DNA of 64,000 bases from Roseburia sp. (GCA_023665905.1 JAMPDA010000001.1:124001-188000), one strand, 5' to 3'; counted from the first letter of the stretch, positions 26,988 through 37,373 are shown. Made by a program: numbers and translations. Notes: a model not told the origin generated them from the sequence alone.

Positions 26988-28093
26988 CGGACTTTTTCGA
27001 TAAACAGTACGGCGTATACATTCATATCCCGTTTTGCAAGGCTAAGTGCAATTACTGCGCGTTTGTTTCCACACCCGATATGTCATTGCAGCGCGCGTAC
27101 GTGAACGCGTTGATCGACGAGATAAGCAAAAGCGCCGCACGAGGCTCGCGCGTCGATACGATTTATGTCGGCGGAGGCACGCCGTCATGTTTGTACGGTT
27201 GGGCTCTATCCGATATCATAAGCGCGGTTTACGATACTTTTTCGGTAGATTCGAATGCTGAAATAACGGTCGAGATAAATCCCGAAAGCTGTACTCGAGA
27301 ATTTGCGGCGGAGTGCGCGGCATGCGGCGTTAATCGCGTCAGCATGGGTCTGCAATCGTCCGACGATAAAATTCTTAAAGCGATAGGACGCTTGCACGAC
27401 CGCAGCGGTTTTTTGCGTGCCGCCGAAATTTTGCGCGCCAAGTTCGACAATATTTCTACGGATATCATTTTAGGGTTGCCCGAACAGACTGCGGCGGATA
27501 TCGAAACCGCAGTGAATATAGCATCCGACTTTTGTGCGCACGTGTCCGTGTACGCACTTACTGTGGAAAACGGCACGAAACTGTGTGCGGACGGCTATGC
27601 GCCCGACGACGATAAAACCGCGGACTTGTACGATTGCGCGTTTCGGCTGTTGAACGACAGGGGATATAAACGTTACGAAGTCAGCAATTTCGCGCTTTCG
27701 GGACGGCAAAGCAGGCATAACGGCAAATATTGGGCATGCCTGCCGTACTTGGGCTTCGGCGTCGCGGCGCACGGCTACGACGGGGAATATGTGCGATGCA
27801 GACATTCCGACGATATTGCGAGCTATATAGCGGATCGCGAAGTTTTTTTGACGCGGCTTTCGGACAAAGACAGATTTAACGAGTACGTTATGTTGCGCTT
27901 GCGCACCGAAAACGGCATCGACCGACAGAATTTCCGCAGGCGGTTCGGCTTCGATATTGCGGAAAAAAAGGGCAAGGAGATAGCTCGGCTCTGCGCAGAC
28001 GGCTACATTATCGCCGATGATTGCTCTGTAAAGATTGCTCCCGAATATATGTTCGTAATGAACGGAATAATCGAAAGTCTTATGCTTGACTGA
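26984..28093 (+). CDS. hemW: HemW, radical SAM haem chaperone
   Basis: A 369-residue radical SAM protein. The N-terminal [14 protein letters not shown] carries the CxxxCxxC cluster motif, and YVGGGTPS is the glycine-rich SAM site. It lacks the extra N-terminal extension of true oxygen-independent coproporphyrinogen oxidase HemN, which supports HemW, a haem-binding protein that inserts haem into respiratory enzymes. It is coupled to lepA by an ATGA overlap, as in Bacillus. Confidence 0.92.
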   Translation: MTDFFDKQYGVYIHIPFCKAKCNYCAFVSTPDMSLQRAYVNALIDEISKSAARGSRVDTIYVGGGTPSCLYGWALSDIISAVYDTFSVDSNAEITVEINPESCTREFAAECAACGVNRVSMGLQSSDDKILKAIGRLHDRSGFLRAAEILRAKFDNISTDIILGLPEQTAADIETAVNIASDFCAHVSVYALTVENGTKLCADGYAPDDDKTADLYDCAFRLLNDRGYKRYEVSNFALSGRQSRHNGKYWACLPYLGFGVAAHGYDGEYVRCRHSDDIASYIADREVFLTRLSDKDRFNEYVMLRLRTENGIDRQNFRRRFGFDIAEKKGKEIARLCADGYIIADDCSVKIAPEYMFVMNGIIESLMLD

Positions 28094-28114
28094 ACGGCGA
28101 GCGAATGATATAAT
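28086..28114 (+). promoter_or_regulatory. Sigma-A promoter of the DUF3267-type gene
   Basis: TTGACT (28086-28091), which overlaps the last codons of hemW, 17 bp, and TATAAT (28109-28114). The next ATG is at 28122, so the mRNA would be leaderless or nearly so. Confidence 0.75.
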
Positions 28115-28121
28115 CGTGTTA

Positions 28122-28700
28122 ATGGCTAAGATATACGACTACAAATCGGCAATAAAGCTGAATATGCTCGATCAAAAGCGGCGCATCATTCATAAAATGA
28201 ATGAGTTTGCCATTATTGCCATTTTGGTTTGCGGCGCCGTCGGAGTGCTGCTGAACTATATACTGCGCATGCTCAAAAGCCCGGGCGGCATGTATCTCAT
28301 TTACACTTTGTGCGGTTGCGCGCTGTGCTTTTTGTACATATACATGCACGAATTTACGCACGCGCTCGCCGTTTTCGCCGTAAAGGGCAGGTTTCCGCAT
28401 GTCAAGTTTGAAAAACTCGCGGCCACATGCGGCGCGCGCGACATCGCATTTACAAAAGCGCAATACGTTTTTGTGGCGTCGTGTCCGCTCGTGCTGTACT
28501 GTGCGGCGCTCATACCGCTGTGCGTGCTTTTGCCGCCGTTGTATTTCCCGATACCGTTCCTGCCGCTATGCTACAATGTTTTCGGCTCGCTCGGCGATCT
28601 GTATATGATAAAACGCATGTTGGCGGCTCCGAAGGGCAGTATAATTATCGACGAGGGCGCGGAAGTCGGCGCGTATATGCCCGTCGTCCGCAATAAGTAA
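28122..28700 (+). CDS. DUF3267-type putative zincin membrane protease
   Basis: A 192-residue protein with four to five hydrophobic segments. Between them is HEFTH (in MHEFTHALAVFAVKG), a HExxH zinc-protease motif, and near the C-terminus CYNVFGSLGDLYMIK, where an Asp could be the third metal ligand. This layout matches the DUF3267 family of putative M50-like peptidases. Substrate unknown. The start ATG 28122 lacks a Shine-Dalgarno. It is inserted between hemW and hrcA, which are adjacent in Bacillus. Confidence 0.8.
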   Translation: MAKIYDYKSAIKLNMLDQKRRIIHKMNEFAIIAILVCGAVGVLLNYILRMLKSPGGMYLIYTLCGCALCFLYIYMHEFTHALAVFAVKGRFPHVKFEKLAATCGARDIAFTKAQYVFVASCPLVLYCAALIPLCVLLPPLYFPIPFLPLCYNVFGSLGDLYMIKRMLAAPKGSIIIDEGAEVGAYMPVVRNK

Positions 28701-28871
28701 TCTGTCGAATTTTTTTGCTCGCAACATTTTTTGTTTCGATACAGTATGAACTATCGATAACAATATAATTACTAAAAGGTAACTATATCTATATATTGTG
28801 GTCGGCGATTTTTCGACACTCTATTTTTGGAAATCAATATTAAAATTTGTGCAATATTATTGAAAAAACGA

Positions 28872-28900
28872 TTGACAAAGGTATTGCCGTATGCTAAACT
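28872..28900 (+). promoter_or_regulatory. Sigma-A promoter of the hrcA operon
   Basis: TTGACA (28872-28877), 17 bp, TAAACT (28895-28900). The predicted start (about 28907) lies inside the CIRCE element. Confidence 0.85.
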
Positions 28901-28904
28901 TATT

Positions 28905-28931
28905 TTAGCAGTCTGAGGTTTTGATTGCTAA
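28905..28931 (+). promoter_or_regulatory. CIRCE operator for HrcA
   Basis: TTAGCAGTC (28905-28913), nine bases, GATTGCTAA (28923-28931). This matches CIRCE (TTAGCACTC-N9-GAGTGCTAA) except at one position in each arm, and the two changes are not compensatory. It covers the predicted transcription start, the GAGG ribosome-binding site (in the loop) and the TTG start codon of hrcA. Confidence 0.93.
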
Positions 28932-30028
28932 AACATTTCGGTGCGCGAGCGTTGATGGGACTGACGGGCAGAAAAGAAAAAATACTTCAGGCGATCGTAG
29001 ACGGGTATATAGAGAATTGTCAGCCCGTTTCGAGTTCGGAGATCAAAGAAAAACATCTGCCGGCGCTGTCGTCCGCGACCATACGCAACGAGATGGCTGC
29101 GCTTGAGGAGATGGGGTATCTCACTCAACCGCATACTTCGTCGGGCAGAGTGCCTACGGCGGAAGCGTACAAGCTGTATGTGGAAAAGCTCATGCCTCGC
29201 CGCAAGCTTACGCGTTCCGAACTGAAGATCGTCAAGCGTTATTTCAACAAAAAAGTGACCGAGCTCGACGATATGCTCAAAAGCACGGCAAAGGTCATAT
29301 CGGAGATAACCAACCTCACTTCTGTGGCGTACGTTCAAAACACCGAGGACGCAACGATAACGAATATTCGCATAGTGCGAATAACCGCGTCAACCGCGCT
29401 CATAATCATAGTGACTAATTTGGGCGTGCTAAAGGACACCACCGTGGACATAGCGAGCGGTGTTACAGACGAATACTGCGACCAAGCGTCGAAGTTCGTG
29501 ACCGAGATATTCGGCGGACGCAAGATAAGCGATATAAACAAGCCCAAGTCTATCGTAAAAGAAGTCAAAAAGGAATACACGCAGGTTTTCGATACGATAT
29601 TGCACATTTTAAAAAGCTATTCGCACGAAGAAATGTTTTCGGATATCGTGCTCGAGGGTAGCGCCAAGATACTCGAACAGCCCGAATATTCCAATCTGCA
29701 AAAGGCGAAAGCAATGCTCGAATTTTTGGACGCAAAGGATGAGCTCGTGCCCGTACTCCAAAATTCGGACGACATGAACATTTCCATAAAAATAGGCAAG
29801 GATAACGAGATCCGCGACGGTATGCCGGAATGTGCTATCGTCACGGCGAGTTACAATATCAACGGCGTTACCGTCGGCAACGCCGGAGTTATAGGTCCGA
29901 TACGTATGGACTATTCCAAGGTTGTATCGGTGCTGGACTATCTGTCCAAAACCGTGCAAATGTTGCCGGCGGGCGAAAGCGCTTCGGAGTATGTAGAAGA
30001 AAGCCCCGACGACGGCAATAATAAATAG
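28925..30028 (+). CDS. hrcA: Heat-inducible transcription repressor HrcA
   Basis: A 367-residue repressor of class I heat-shock genes. The N-terminal winged helix includes KILQAIVDGYIENCQPVSS and LSSATIRNEMAALEEMGYL; a GAF-like middle domain and an insertion domain follow. I chose TTG at 28925 because GAGG lies six bases upstream. ATG 28955 would give an N-terminus closer to other HrcA proteins but has no ribosome-binding site. It begins the hrcA-grpE-dnaK-dnaJ operon and would repress it through CIRCE; GroE usually assists HrcA folding. Confidence 0.94.
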   Translation: MLKHFGARALMGLTGRKEKILQAIVDGYIENCQPVSSSEIKEKHLPALSSATIRNEMAALEEMGYLTQPHTSSGRVPTAEAYKLYVEKLMPRRKLTRSELKIVKRYFNKKVTELDDMLKSTAKVISEITNLTSVAYVQNTEDATITNIRIVRITASTALIIIVTNLGVLKDTTVDIASGVTDEYCDQASKFVTEIFGGRKISDINKPKSIVKEVKKEYTQVFDTILHILKSYSHEEMFSDIVLEGSAKILEQPEYSNLQKAKAMLEFLDAKDELVPVLQNSDDMNISIKIGKDNEIRDGMPECAIVTASYNINGVTVGNAGVIGPIRMDYSKVVSVLDYLSKTVQMLPAGESASEYVEESPDDGNNK

Positions 30029-30049
30029 AAAACAGCAGCGGAGGATGCA

Positions 30050-30610
30050 ATGAACGACGAAAAGACCAGAGAGCGTACACGTGAACTGCCGATAGTTGAA
30101 ATGCAGCAAGAAGAATTCAAAGCGCTGCAAAATCAAATGGCGGCGGCGACACAACAGCTCAGTATCGCGCAGGCTATCGCCTTAAAGGAGAAGTCGCGTT
30201 CGGAGGAGCTTGCCAATTTGGTCAATCGCATGCAGGCGGATTTCGATAATTACCGCAAACGCATGAACGACACAAACAAAAAGCTCAAAGAGGACGGCAT
30301 TTGCGCGGTTCTCGAAAAGCTTATCCCCGAACTCGACGTACTTAAGCAGGCTATTCAAAGCATTGCGGACGTCAAGGTTCAAGACGGCGTAAAGATGATT
30401 TATCGCCAGATACTCGACATACTTACAGCTTTCGGAGTGGAGGAAATTCCGGCGCTCGGCACGCAGTTCGACCCCAATTTGCATAATGCGGTCATGCAGG
30501 TCAAGACGAACGATCCGACGAAGGTCAACATGGTTATCGAGGTTTTCAACAAGGGCTACAAATTGGGCGACAGAATATTGCGACACAGCGTCGTAAAAGT
30601 CGCCAATTAG
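30050..30610 (+). CDS. grpE: GrpE, nucleotide-exchange factor of DnaK
   Basis: A 186-residue protein. A long N-terminal helix rich in Gln, Glu and Lys (about 15-85) drives dimerisation, with the family signature FDNYRKRMNDTNKKL near 65-80. The C-terminal beta domain contains FDPNLHNAVMQV and GYKLGDRILRHSVVKVA. It frees ADP from DnaK. The gene starts 22 bases after hrcA, with a GGAGG site. Confidence 0.96.
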   Translation: MNDEKTRERTRELPIVEMQQEEFKALQNQMAAATQQLSIAQAIALKEKSRSEELANLVNRMQADFDNYRKRMNDTNKKLKEDGICAVLEKLIPELDVLKQAIQSIADVKVQDGVKMIYRQILDILTAFGVEEIPALGTQFDPNLHNAVMQVKTNDPTKVNMVIEVFNKGYKLGDRILRHSVVKVAN

Positions 30611-30652
30611 AGCATATATTCCATTTAAAAATTATTTTGGAGGATAAAATTT

Positions 30653-32467
30653 ATGGGTAAAATTATTGGTATTGACTTGGGTACTACCAACTCGTGCGTT
30701 GCCGTTCTCGAAGGTGGCGAACCCGTCGTCATTCCCAATGCCGAAGGGTCGCGTACTACGCCTTCCGTAGTCGGATTTGCCAAAGACGGCGAGCGTCTTG
30801 TAGGACAGGTCGCAAAGCGTCAGGCGGTAGCAAATCCCGACAGAACCATCATATCGATCAAACGCGATATGGGAACATCCAAAAAAGTCAATGTTGACAA
30901 ACGCGACTACTCGCCGCAGGAAATTTCCGCAATGATCCTGACAAAGCTCAAGAAAGACGCGGAAGCATATTTGGGCGAAACCGTTTCGCAGGCTGTCATC
31001 ACCGTTCCGGCGTACTTCAACGACTCGCAGCGTCAGGCGACCAAGGACGCAGGACGTATCGCAGGCTTGGAAGTTTTGCGTATAATCAACGAGCCGACGG
31101 CGGCAGCGCTCGCTTACGGTCTCGACAAGGGTCAGAACTCCAGCCAAAAGGTGTTTATTTTCGACCTTGGCGGCGGTACGTTCGATATTTCGATCTTGGA
31201 GATAGGCGACGGCGTGTTTGAAGTTATAGCCACTTCCGGCGATACGCGTCTCGGCGGCGACGACTTCGACCAAGCGATCATAGACTATCTCGTAACGCAG
31301 TTCAAAAACGATCAGGGCATCGACCTCAGCAAAGACCGCATGGCTATGCAGCGTCTTAAGGAAGCGGCGGAAAAAGCCAAGATCGACCTTTCCGGCACGC
31401 AAAAGACCACGGTCAGCCTGCCGTTTATCACGTCGAACGCGACGGGACCTCTGCACCTCGAGTACGAGATCACGCGCGCTAAGTTCGAAGCTTTGTCCGC
31501 AAAGCTCGTAGACCGCACGATCGAACTCACCAAGAAAGCTATGTCGGACGCAGGCTACACCAACAACGATATCGACAAGGTCATCATGGTCGGCGGTTCG
31601 ACCCGTATACCTGCGGTCGTCGAGGCTGTTCGCAAGCTTTCCGGCAAAGAGCCGTTTAAGGGCATCAACCCCGACGAATGTGTCGCGGTCGGCGCAGCCA
31701 TACAGGGCGGCGTTCTCGCAGGCGAAGTTAAGGATGTTCTGCTCCTCGACGTTACGCCGCTTTCGCTCGGTATCGAAACCGTCGGCGGAATATTCACCAA
31801 GCTCATTCCGAGAAACACGACTATCCCTACCAAGAAATCTCAGGTGTTCTCCACGGCTACCGACAATCAGCCGTCCGTCGATATACACGTATTGCAGGGC
31901 GAGCGCGAGATCGCGGCTCACAACAAGACCCTCGCGCGCTTCGAGCTCGGCGGCATTCCGCCCGCACCCCGCGGCGTTCCTCAGATCGAGGTTTCGTTCG
32001 ATATAGACGCCAACGGCATAGTCCACGTATCCGCAAAGGATAAGGGCACCGGCAAAGAGCAGCGCGTAACCGTTACCGCTTCCACAAACCTCACCGAATC
32101 GCAGATCCAGCAGGCTATCAAGGACGCGGAAAAATTCGCGGACGAGGACGCCAAGCGCAAAGAGGTCGTCGAGGCGAAAAACCAGGCGGATATGCTCATA
32201 TTCTCTATAGAAAAGTTCTTGCGCGAAAACGGAGATACCATTTCCGCGGACGACAAAGCGGAGCTTAACAAGGAGATGACCAACACCAAAGAGGTCCTGC
32301 ATACCGACGATATCGAGGCGATACGCGACGCTGTGGAATCCTTGCAAAAGCTTTCCAACGGCATATTCTCCAAGCTCTACGAAAACGGCAACGCCGCTCC
32401 TCAGGACGACATCGAAGTAGATTCCGCCGAGGAAGTAGTGGAAGACGTAAATCCCGAAAATCTGTAA
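30653..32467 (+). CDS. dnaK: Chaperone protein DnaK (Hsp70)
   Basis: A 604-residue Hsp70. The ATPase domain (1-about 360) begins [19 protein letters not shown], with [11 protein letters not shown] and GGSTRIPAV as the second and third Hsp70 signatures. The linker is [12 protein letters not shown], followed by the substrate-binding beta domain and helical lid. The C-terminus is short and acidic. It carries the 24-residue insertion lost in some Gram-positives only in shortened form, as is normal for Firmicutes. Strong TTGGAGG site upstream. Confidence 0.98.
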   Translation: MGKIIGIDLGTTNSCVAVLEGGEPVVIPNAEGSRTTPSVVGFAKDGERLVGQVAKRQAVANPDRTIISIKRDMGTSKKVNVDKRDYSPQEISAMILTKLKKDAEAYLGETVSQAVITVPAYFNDSQRQATKDAGRIAGLEVLRIINEPTAAALAYGLDKGQNSSQKVFIFDLGGGTFDISILEIGDGVFEVIATSGDTRLGGDDFDQAIIDYLVTQFKNDQGIDLSKDRMAMQRLKEAAEKAKIDLSGTQKTTVSLPFITSNATGPLHLEYEITRAKFEALSAKLVDRTIELTKKAMSDAGYTNNDIDKVIMVGGSTRIPAVVEAVRKLSGKEPFKGINPDECVAVGAAIQGGVLAGEVKDVLLLDVTPLSLGIETVGGIFTKLIPRNTTIPTKKSQVFSTATDNQPSVDIHVLQGEREIAAHNKTLARFELGGIPPAPRGVPQIEVSFDIDANGIVHVSAKDKGTGKEQRVTVTASTNLTESQIQQAIKDAEKFADEDAKRKEVVEAKNQADMLIFSIEKFLRENGDTISADDKAELNKEMTNTKEVLHTDDIEAIRDAVESLQKLSNGIFSKLYENGNAAPQDDIEVDSAEEVVEDVNPENL

Positions 32468-32513
32468 ACCATTCAACCTATTCAGTCCGATTTAGGATTG
32501 CGGAGTTATAAGC

Positions 32514-33626
32514 ATGGCTGAAAATTACTATAGTGTTTTAGGCGTCGGGAAAACCGCCACCGAAGACGAACTGAAATCCGCCTTCCGAAAGCTGGCTCGA
32601 CAGTATCACCCCGATCTCCATCCGGGTGACGAAGTCGCCGCAAACAAATTCAAAGAAGTCAACGAAGCGTACGAAGTGCTGTCCGATCCGCAAAAACGCG
32701 CGGAATACGATGCAAGTCAATCCGCAGGCGGCGCCGGAGCCGGGTTTAAAGGCCCGTTTTCCGGCGGCGCAGGCGGCAGCAGACAGCGCGGAACGTTTTT
32801 CGACGAGTTTGTCAACATGTTCAGCGGCGAACAGCACGGCGGCGAAGCGCACGGCAACGGCGGCGATATAAGCTTAAACGTAACACTTAGCTTTGAGGAA
32901 GCCGCGTTCGGCACGCAAAAGGAAATAACAGTCAACCGTTTCGAGCCCTGTTCCGCCTGTCGCGGAACGGGTGCGAGCAACGGCACGCAGTTCGTAAAAT
33001 GCACCAACTGCGGCGGCACAGGTAAAGTGCGCTACGCGCAGGAAACGCCGTTTGGAAGAGTGGTCAGCATGAAGCCGTGTAACGTTTGCGGCGGAAGCGG
33101 TCGCATTATAAAGGAACCGTGCACGGTGTGCTCGGGCCGCGGATCTTTGCGCAAAAATTCCAATCTTCGCATAACCTTTCCGCCGGGAGTGGAGCCTAAT
33201 CAAATAATGACTATACCCGGCGAGGGCGAGCGCACGCGTTCCGGCTCAAAGGCGGGCAATCTGATCCTAACGATAACGGTACTGCCTCATAAGCTGTTCC
33301 GTCGCAAAGGGCTCGATCTTTTGGTCGATATTCCCGTCACGTTCACACAGGCGCTCCTCGGCGACAAGGTTCTCGTTCCGACGCTGAAAGGCAATAAGAT
33401 AGCTTTCCCGTTGCCCGAAGGCGCGCAGAGCGGAATGACTTTCAAGCTGAAGCAGCAGGGAATAGAAAATCCCAAAAAGCAGATAAAGGGCGATTTGCTC
33501 GTCACTATCGATATAGAATTGCCTAAAAATCTATCCAAAGAACAAAGACAGAAGCTTAAGGAACTTAACGACAGCTTCAAGCCCGAGCAGTACGATAAGG
33601 CTCGGGAGTTTATGAAAAAACAATAA
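32514..33626 (+). CDS. dnaJ: Chaperone protein DnaJ (Hsp40)
   Basis: A 370-residue type I J-protein. The J domain (1-70) has the HPD tripeptide in QYHPDLHPGD; the Gly/Phe-rich stretch is short (about 75-100). The zinc region has four CxxCxGxG-type repeats: CSACRGTG, CTNCGGTG, CNVCGGSG and CTVCSGRG. Two C-terminal beta domains follow. It delivers substrates to DnaK. In Bacillus prmA-rsmE-mtaB come next; here ackA follows and those three genes are at 57.4-60.3 kb. Confidence 0.97.
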   Translation: MAENYYSVLGVGKTATEDELKSAFRKLARQYHPDLHPGDEVAANKFKEVNEAYEVLSDPQKRAEYDASQSAGGAGAGFKGPFSGGAGGSRQRGTFFDEFVNMFSGEQHGGEAHGNGGDISLNVTLSFEEAAFGTQKEITVNRFEPCSACRGTGASNGTQFVKCTNCGGTGKVRYAQETPFGRVVSMKPCNVCGGSGRIIKEPCTVCSGRGSLRKNSNLRITFPPGVEPNQIMTIPGEGERTRSGSKAGNLILTITVLPHKLFRRKGLDLLVDIPVTFTQALLGDKVLVPTLKGNKIAFPLPEGAQSGMTFKLKQQGIENPKKQIKGDLLVTIDIELPKNLSKEQRQKLKELNDSFKPEQYDKAREFMKKQ

Positions 33627-33642
33627 ATCATACAGCGTAGCC

Positions 33643-33674
33643 ACCGTCGAATACTCGGCGGTTGTTGCGTTTTT
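33643..33674 (+). terminator. Possible terminator after dnaJ
   Basis: ACCGTCGA (33643-33650) pairs with TCGGCGGT (33655-33662), one G-T pair included, around a four-base loop. Five T residues follow after seven bases, so it is weaker than others in this window. Confidence 0.45.
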
Positions 33675-33694
33675 AAGCTTACAACGGAGATATC

Positions 33695-34885
33695 ATGAAA
33701 ATACTTGTTATAAACGCAGGCAGCTCGTCGCTGAAATACCAGCTTATAGAAACGGACACCGAAGCGGTTTTGTCCAAGGGCGTTTGCGAACGCATAGGCA
33801 TGGACGGATCCACGCTCAACCATAGCGGCAAAGGCTCGGTAAAGCTCCAAGCTCCCATGCCCACGCACAAAGAGGCGATAAAGCTTGTTCTCGACGCGCT
33901 CGTAAACGGCGAGTACGGTGTTATTTCGTCCATGTCGGAAATAGCCGCCGTCGGGCATCGCGTACTCCATTCGGCTGAGGACTTCAGCGATTCGACGTTG
34001 ATCACGCCCGTAACGCTTAAAGTTATAGAGTCCAACGTCGATCTCGGACCGTTGCACATGCCGCCCAATATCATGGGCATAAAGGCGTGCCGCGAAGTAA
34101 TGCCGAATGCGCCCATGGTCGCGGTTTTCGACACGACCTTCCACTCGACTATGCCCGATTACGCGTACATGTACGGCATCGATTACGACGACTACAAAAA
34201 ATACAAAGTCAGAAAGTACGGCTTTCACGGCACAAGCCACGCGTATGTGTCCGGCAGAGCCTCCGCGCTTATGGGCACGGATAAAATAAAGACTGTGGTT
34301 TGCCATCTCGGCAACGGCGCGAGCATAAGCGCCGTCAAAAACGGCAAATGCGTAGACACGTCAATGGGCTTGACCCCCCTCGAGGGACTTATAATGGGCA
34401 CGCGCAGCGGCGACCTCGATCCGGCTGTCGTTGAGTATCTCATGGACAAAAAAGGCTACGACGTGCATCAAATGACCGATTATCTCAACAAAAAATGCGG
34501 AGTTTTCGGCGTCAGCGGCGTAAGTTCCGATTTCCGAGATCTCGAAGCGGCGGTCAATGCAGGCAATCCGCGTGCAAAACTCGCAATAGACATGTTCTCG
34601 TATCGCGTTAAGAAGTACATCGGTTCGTATGCCGCCGCTATGGGCGGTCTTGACTGTTTGGTCTTTACGGGCGGAATAGGCGAGCATACCGCCTGCGTGC
34701 GCAGCGCCGTTTGCCGCGATATGGAGTTTTTGGGCGTTGTCCTCGACGGCAAAAAGAACGAAAATCCGCCGCGCGACACGGAAGTGGATATCAGCGATAA
34801 AAAGTCCAAAGTAAAGATATTCATTATCCCGACAAACGAGGAGCTTTATATAGCGCGCGAAACGTTAAAGCATAAAGACGATTGA
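33695..34885 (+). CDS. ackA: Acetate kinase
   Basis: A 396-residue ASKHA-fold enzyme that interconverts acetyl phosphate + ADP and acetate + ATP. It starts MKILVINAGSSSLKYQLIE (acetate kinase signature 1). VFDTTFHSTMP, KYGFHGTSHAYV (signature 2), HLGNGASISAVKNG and FTGGIGEH are all present. With pta at 56395 it forms the acetate pathway, but the two genes are 21.5 kb apart. It overlaps the ComF gene by four bases. Confidence 0.97.
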   Translation: MKILVINAGSSSLKYQLIETDTEAVLSKGVCERIGMDGSTLNHSGKGSVKLQAPMPTHKEAIKLVLDALVNGEYGVISSMSEIAAVGHRVLHSAEDFSDSTLITPVTLKVIESNVDLGPLHMPPNIMGIKACREVMPNAPMVAVFDTTFHSTMPDYAYMYGIDYDDYKKYKVRKYGFHGTSHAYVSGRASALMGTDKIKTVVCHLGNGASISAVKNGKCVDTSMGLTPLEGLIMGTRSGDLDPAVVEYLMDKKGYDVHQMTDYLNKKCGVFGVSGVSSDFRDLEAAVNAGNPRAKLAIDMFSYRVKKYIGSYAAAMGGLDCLVFTGGIGEHTACVRSAVCRDMEFLGVVLDGKKNENPPRDTEVDISDKKSKVKIFIIPTNEELYIARETLKHKDD

Positions 34886-35634
34886 AACTAAAGCACATCA
34901 GCGAGATCATTCAAACGCTCTATCCCGACGACATCAAGTGTATTGTGTGCGGAAAAGAGATACATCCAAACCGCTACGGACTGTGCGACGGGTGCGGTTT
35001 CGATCTAAACGACAACTATTGCTTGCGTTGCGGCAGGCATAAGGTCGGTATCGGCGATTACTGTTCCGAATGTTCAGAATCGGTTTTGTACTTCGACGAG
35101 GCGCGTTCGTCCGTCAGTTACGACAGCCGCGCAAAAAGCGTTATAGGCAGACTGAAGTACGGCTCCGCGAAGTATTTGGCTCGTGCGCTTTGCGAGTATC
35201 TTTTAGACACGCTGTTGACATCCGATTGGGATTTCGATTGCTTTACGTTTGTGCCCATGCATGAAACGCGGCAGCGCAAACGCGGATACAATCAGGCGGA
35301 GCTTTTGGCACGCGAGCTTGCCGAGCGCACAACTACGCCCTGCGTTCCGCTTTTGAAAAAGAAAGTCAAAACACCCAATCAGGCGCGTTTGGACAGGGAA
35401 GCGCGCATGGCAAATCTCGACGGCGCATTTACGGCGATCGGCGATGTGCCCGATCACGTGGTCCTTGTGGACGATGTAATGACTACGGGCTCCACGGTAA
35501 ACGAGTGCAGTAAAGTCCTCAAGAAAGCCGGCGCGAAATTTGTTTATGTTCTGACGTTTGCGTCCGTTCCCGAAAGACCGTTTACCGACCGTTCGGGCAA
35601 AAATATCGCACAATTTCGCAGACAAAAAACTTGA
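34882..35634 (+). CDS. ComF-family phosphoribosyltransferase-like protein
   Basis: A 250-residue protein with an N-terminal zinc finger of several CxxC pairs (CIVCG, CDGCG, CLRCG, CSEC, about residues 14-70) and a C-terminal type I phosphoribosyltransferase domain with VVLVDDVMTTGST as the PRPP loop. FVPMHETRQRKRGYNQAELLA is the characteristic ComFC stretch. ComFC acts in DNA uptake in naturally competent bacteria and with helicase partners elsewhere. Start is TTG at 34882, overlapping the ackA stop; no comFA lies nearby. Confidence 0.88.
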   Translation: MKLKHISEIIQTLYPDDIKCIVCGKEIHPNRYGLCDGCGFDLNDNYCLRCGRHKVGIGDYCSECSESVLYFDEARSSVSYDSRAKSVIGRLKYGSAKYLARALCEYLLDTLLTSDWDFDCFTFVPMHETRQRKRGYNQAELLARELAERTTTPCVPLLKKKVKTPNQARLDREARMANLDGAFTAIGDVPDHVVLVDDVMTTGSTVNECSKVLKKAGAKFVYVLTFASVPERPFTDRSGKNIAQFRRQKT

Positions 35635-35659
35635 CTGTATGTGTCGATCGTGCTATAAT
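35631..35659 (+). promoter_or_regulatory. Sigma-A promoter of rny
   Basis: TTGACT (35631-35636), overlapping the comF stop, 17 bp, and TATAAT (35654-35659). The 80-nt leader contains the small hairpin GCCGA/TCGGC near 35694-35712. Confidence 0.88.
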
Positions 35660-35745
35660 AATATCGGCATATAATTGCTGTATTCGATTTTACGCCGAAC
35701 CGCAAGGTCGGCATATAACAGATACAATATAAAAAGGAGAATGTC

Positions 35746-37326
35746 ATGACCCTACTATCAAGTACGGAGGCTGTTTTATATACGGTTTTGCCGATATTGG
35801 GCATTATCGTCGGCGCCGTCGTCGGTATTCTGGTATTTAATATATTCAGAAACAAAAAAGTCGGCGCGGCCAAACAAGCAGCTAACAAAATGGTCGAGGA
35901 CGCGGTTAACGAAGTAAAAGAAATGCGCAAGACCGCGGCCCGCGAAGCAAAAGAGGAACTCGAAAAAGAACGCACTCAGTTCGAAAAAGAAATACGCGAA
36001 AAACAATCGAATATTTCCAGATCGGAACAGCGTATCCTGCAACGCGAAGAAACGTTGGACAAAAAAGAGCAGTCGCTCGACAGAAAGCTCGACGAGATCG
36101 AAAATCAAAAGAACTCTCTTGCGCAAAAGCATGCTGAAGCGGACAAGCTTAAAACAGAGCTCAACAACGCCAATAATAAGATATTGGACGAGATCCAACA
36201 TATCGCAGGCATGACCAAGGACGAAGCTAAAACGCAGCTTATCGACGCTATACGCGACGAGGCTAAGCGCGACGCCGCCAAGATAGTTCGCGAGATCGAC
36301 GCCGAAGCGAGAGAACAGGCCGATAAAAAAGCTAAAAATATCGTTGCGCTCGCCGTCCAGCGTTGCGCGGTAGACCACAGCGCAGAGCTCACCGTTTCCA
36401 CCGTCGCGCTTCCCAACGACGAAATGAAGGGAAGGATAATCGGCAGAGAAGGTAGAAATATTCGCGCGCTCGAAACTGCCACCGGTTGCGATCTTATAAT
36501 CGACGACACGCCGGAAGCGGTCGTGCTGTCCTGCTTCGATCCCATTCGCCGCGAGATAGCTCGCATAGCGCTCGAAAAGCTCATCAGCGACGGGCGTATC
36601 CATCCGGGCAGGATAGAGGACCTTGTGGAAAAAGCGCGCAAAGAAGTTGATGTAAAAATCAAGGAAGCCGGCGAGAATGCCATGTACGAAACGGGCGTTT
36701 TCGGGCTCAACCCTGACCTCGTTCGCATACTCGGCAGACTGCGTTTCCGCACGAGCTACGGTCAAAATGTGTTGCGTCACTCGATAGAAACGTCCAACCT
36801 CGCCGGCATAATGGCTGCGGAGCTCGGCGCAAACGTGTCGCTTTGCAAGCGCGCCGGACTGTTGCACGACATAGGAAAAGCGCTCGACCACGAAATAGAG
36901 GGCACGCACGTTTCCATTGGCGTGGACGTAGCGAAAAAATACAAGGAGTCGAACGAAGTCGTGCACTGCATAGCGGCGCACCACAACGACGTCGATCCCG
37001 AAACTATAGAAGCCGTGATCATACAGTGCTCCGACGCAATTTCGGGCGCGCGTCCCGGCGCTCGTCGCGAGTCGCTCGACAATTACGTCAAGCGTCTTGA
37101 AAAGCTCGAGGAGATCGCCAACAGCTACGAGGGCGTCGAAAAATCGTTTGCCGTTCAAGCCGGACGCGAGGTCCGTATAATCGTCAAGCCGGAAGTCATC
37201 GACGACGTAAAAGCCATGTATATGTCCAAAGAGATCGCAAAGCAGATCGAACAGGATATGCAGTATCCCGGTCAGATCAAGGTCAACGTCATACGTGAAA
37301 CTCGCGCAGTAGAGTACGCAAAGTAA
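35746..37326 (+). CDS. rny: Ribonuclease Y
   Basis: A 526-residue membrane-anchored endoribonuclease that starts decay of many mRNAs. Order of parts: N-terminal transmembrane helix (about 10-30), a long coiled coil rich in Glu/Lys/Arg (30-200), a KH domain with [17 protein letters not shown], and an HD domain with the metal pair His374-Asp375 in [12 protein letters not shown]. An AAAGGAG site precedes the ATG. It is flanked by its own promoter and two terminators. Confidence 0.97.
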   Translation: MTLLSSTEAVLYTVLPILGIIVGAVVGILVFNIFRNKKVGAAKQAANKMVEDAVNEVKEMRKTAAREAKEELEKERTQFEKEIREKQSNISRSEQRILQREETLDKKEQSLDRKLDEIENQKNSLAQKHAEADKLKTELNNANNKILDEIQHIAGMTKDEAKTQLIDAIRDEAKRDAAKIVREIDAEAREQADKKAKNIVALAVQRCAVDHSAELTVSTVALPNDEMKGRIIGREGRNIRALETATGCDLIIDDTPEAVVLSCFDPIRREIARIALEKLISDGRIHPGRIEDLVEKARKEVDVKIKEAGENAMYETGVFGLNPDLVRILGRLRFRTSYGQNVLRHSIETSNLAGIMAAELGANVSLCKRAGLLHDIGKALDHEIEGTHVSIGVDVAKKYKESNEVVHCIAAHHNDVDPETIEAVIIQCSDAISGARPGARRESLDNYVKRLEKLEEIANSYEGVEKSFAVQAGREVRIIVKPEVIDDVKAMYMSKEIAKQIEQDMQYPGQIKVNVIRETRAVEYAK

Positions 37327-37343
37327 AAATTAACAACAATGTA

Positions 37344-37373
37344 AAACGCACTGCAAAAAGCGGTGCGTTTTAT
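37344..37373 (+). terminator. Terminator 1 after rny
   Basis: AAACGCAC (37344-37351) pairs with GTGCGTTT (37363-37370), with inner GC pairs across the AAAAA loop and a short T tail. Confidence 0.8.

Noticed and set aside
30632..32476. 614-codon minus-strand frame opposite dnaK
   Set aside because: It is a shadow of dnaK caused by codon bias; it has no family motifs, and dnaK is unmistakable.
35776..37158. 460-codon minus-strand frame opposite rny
   Set aside because: Antisense shadow of RNase Y, rich in Phe, Val and Arg, with no recognisable domain.
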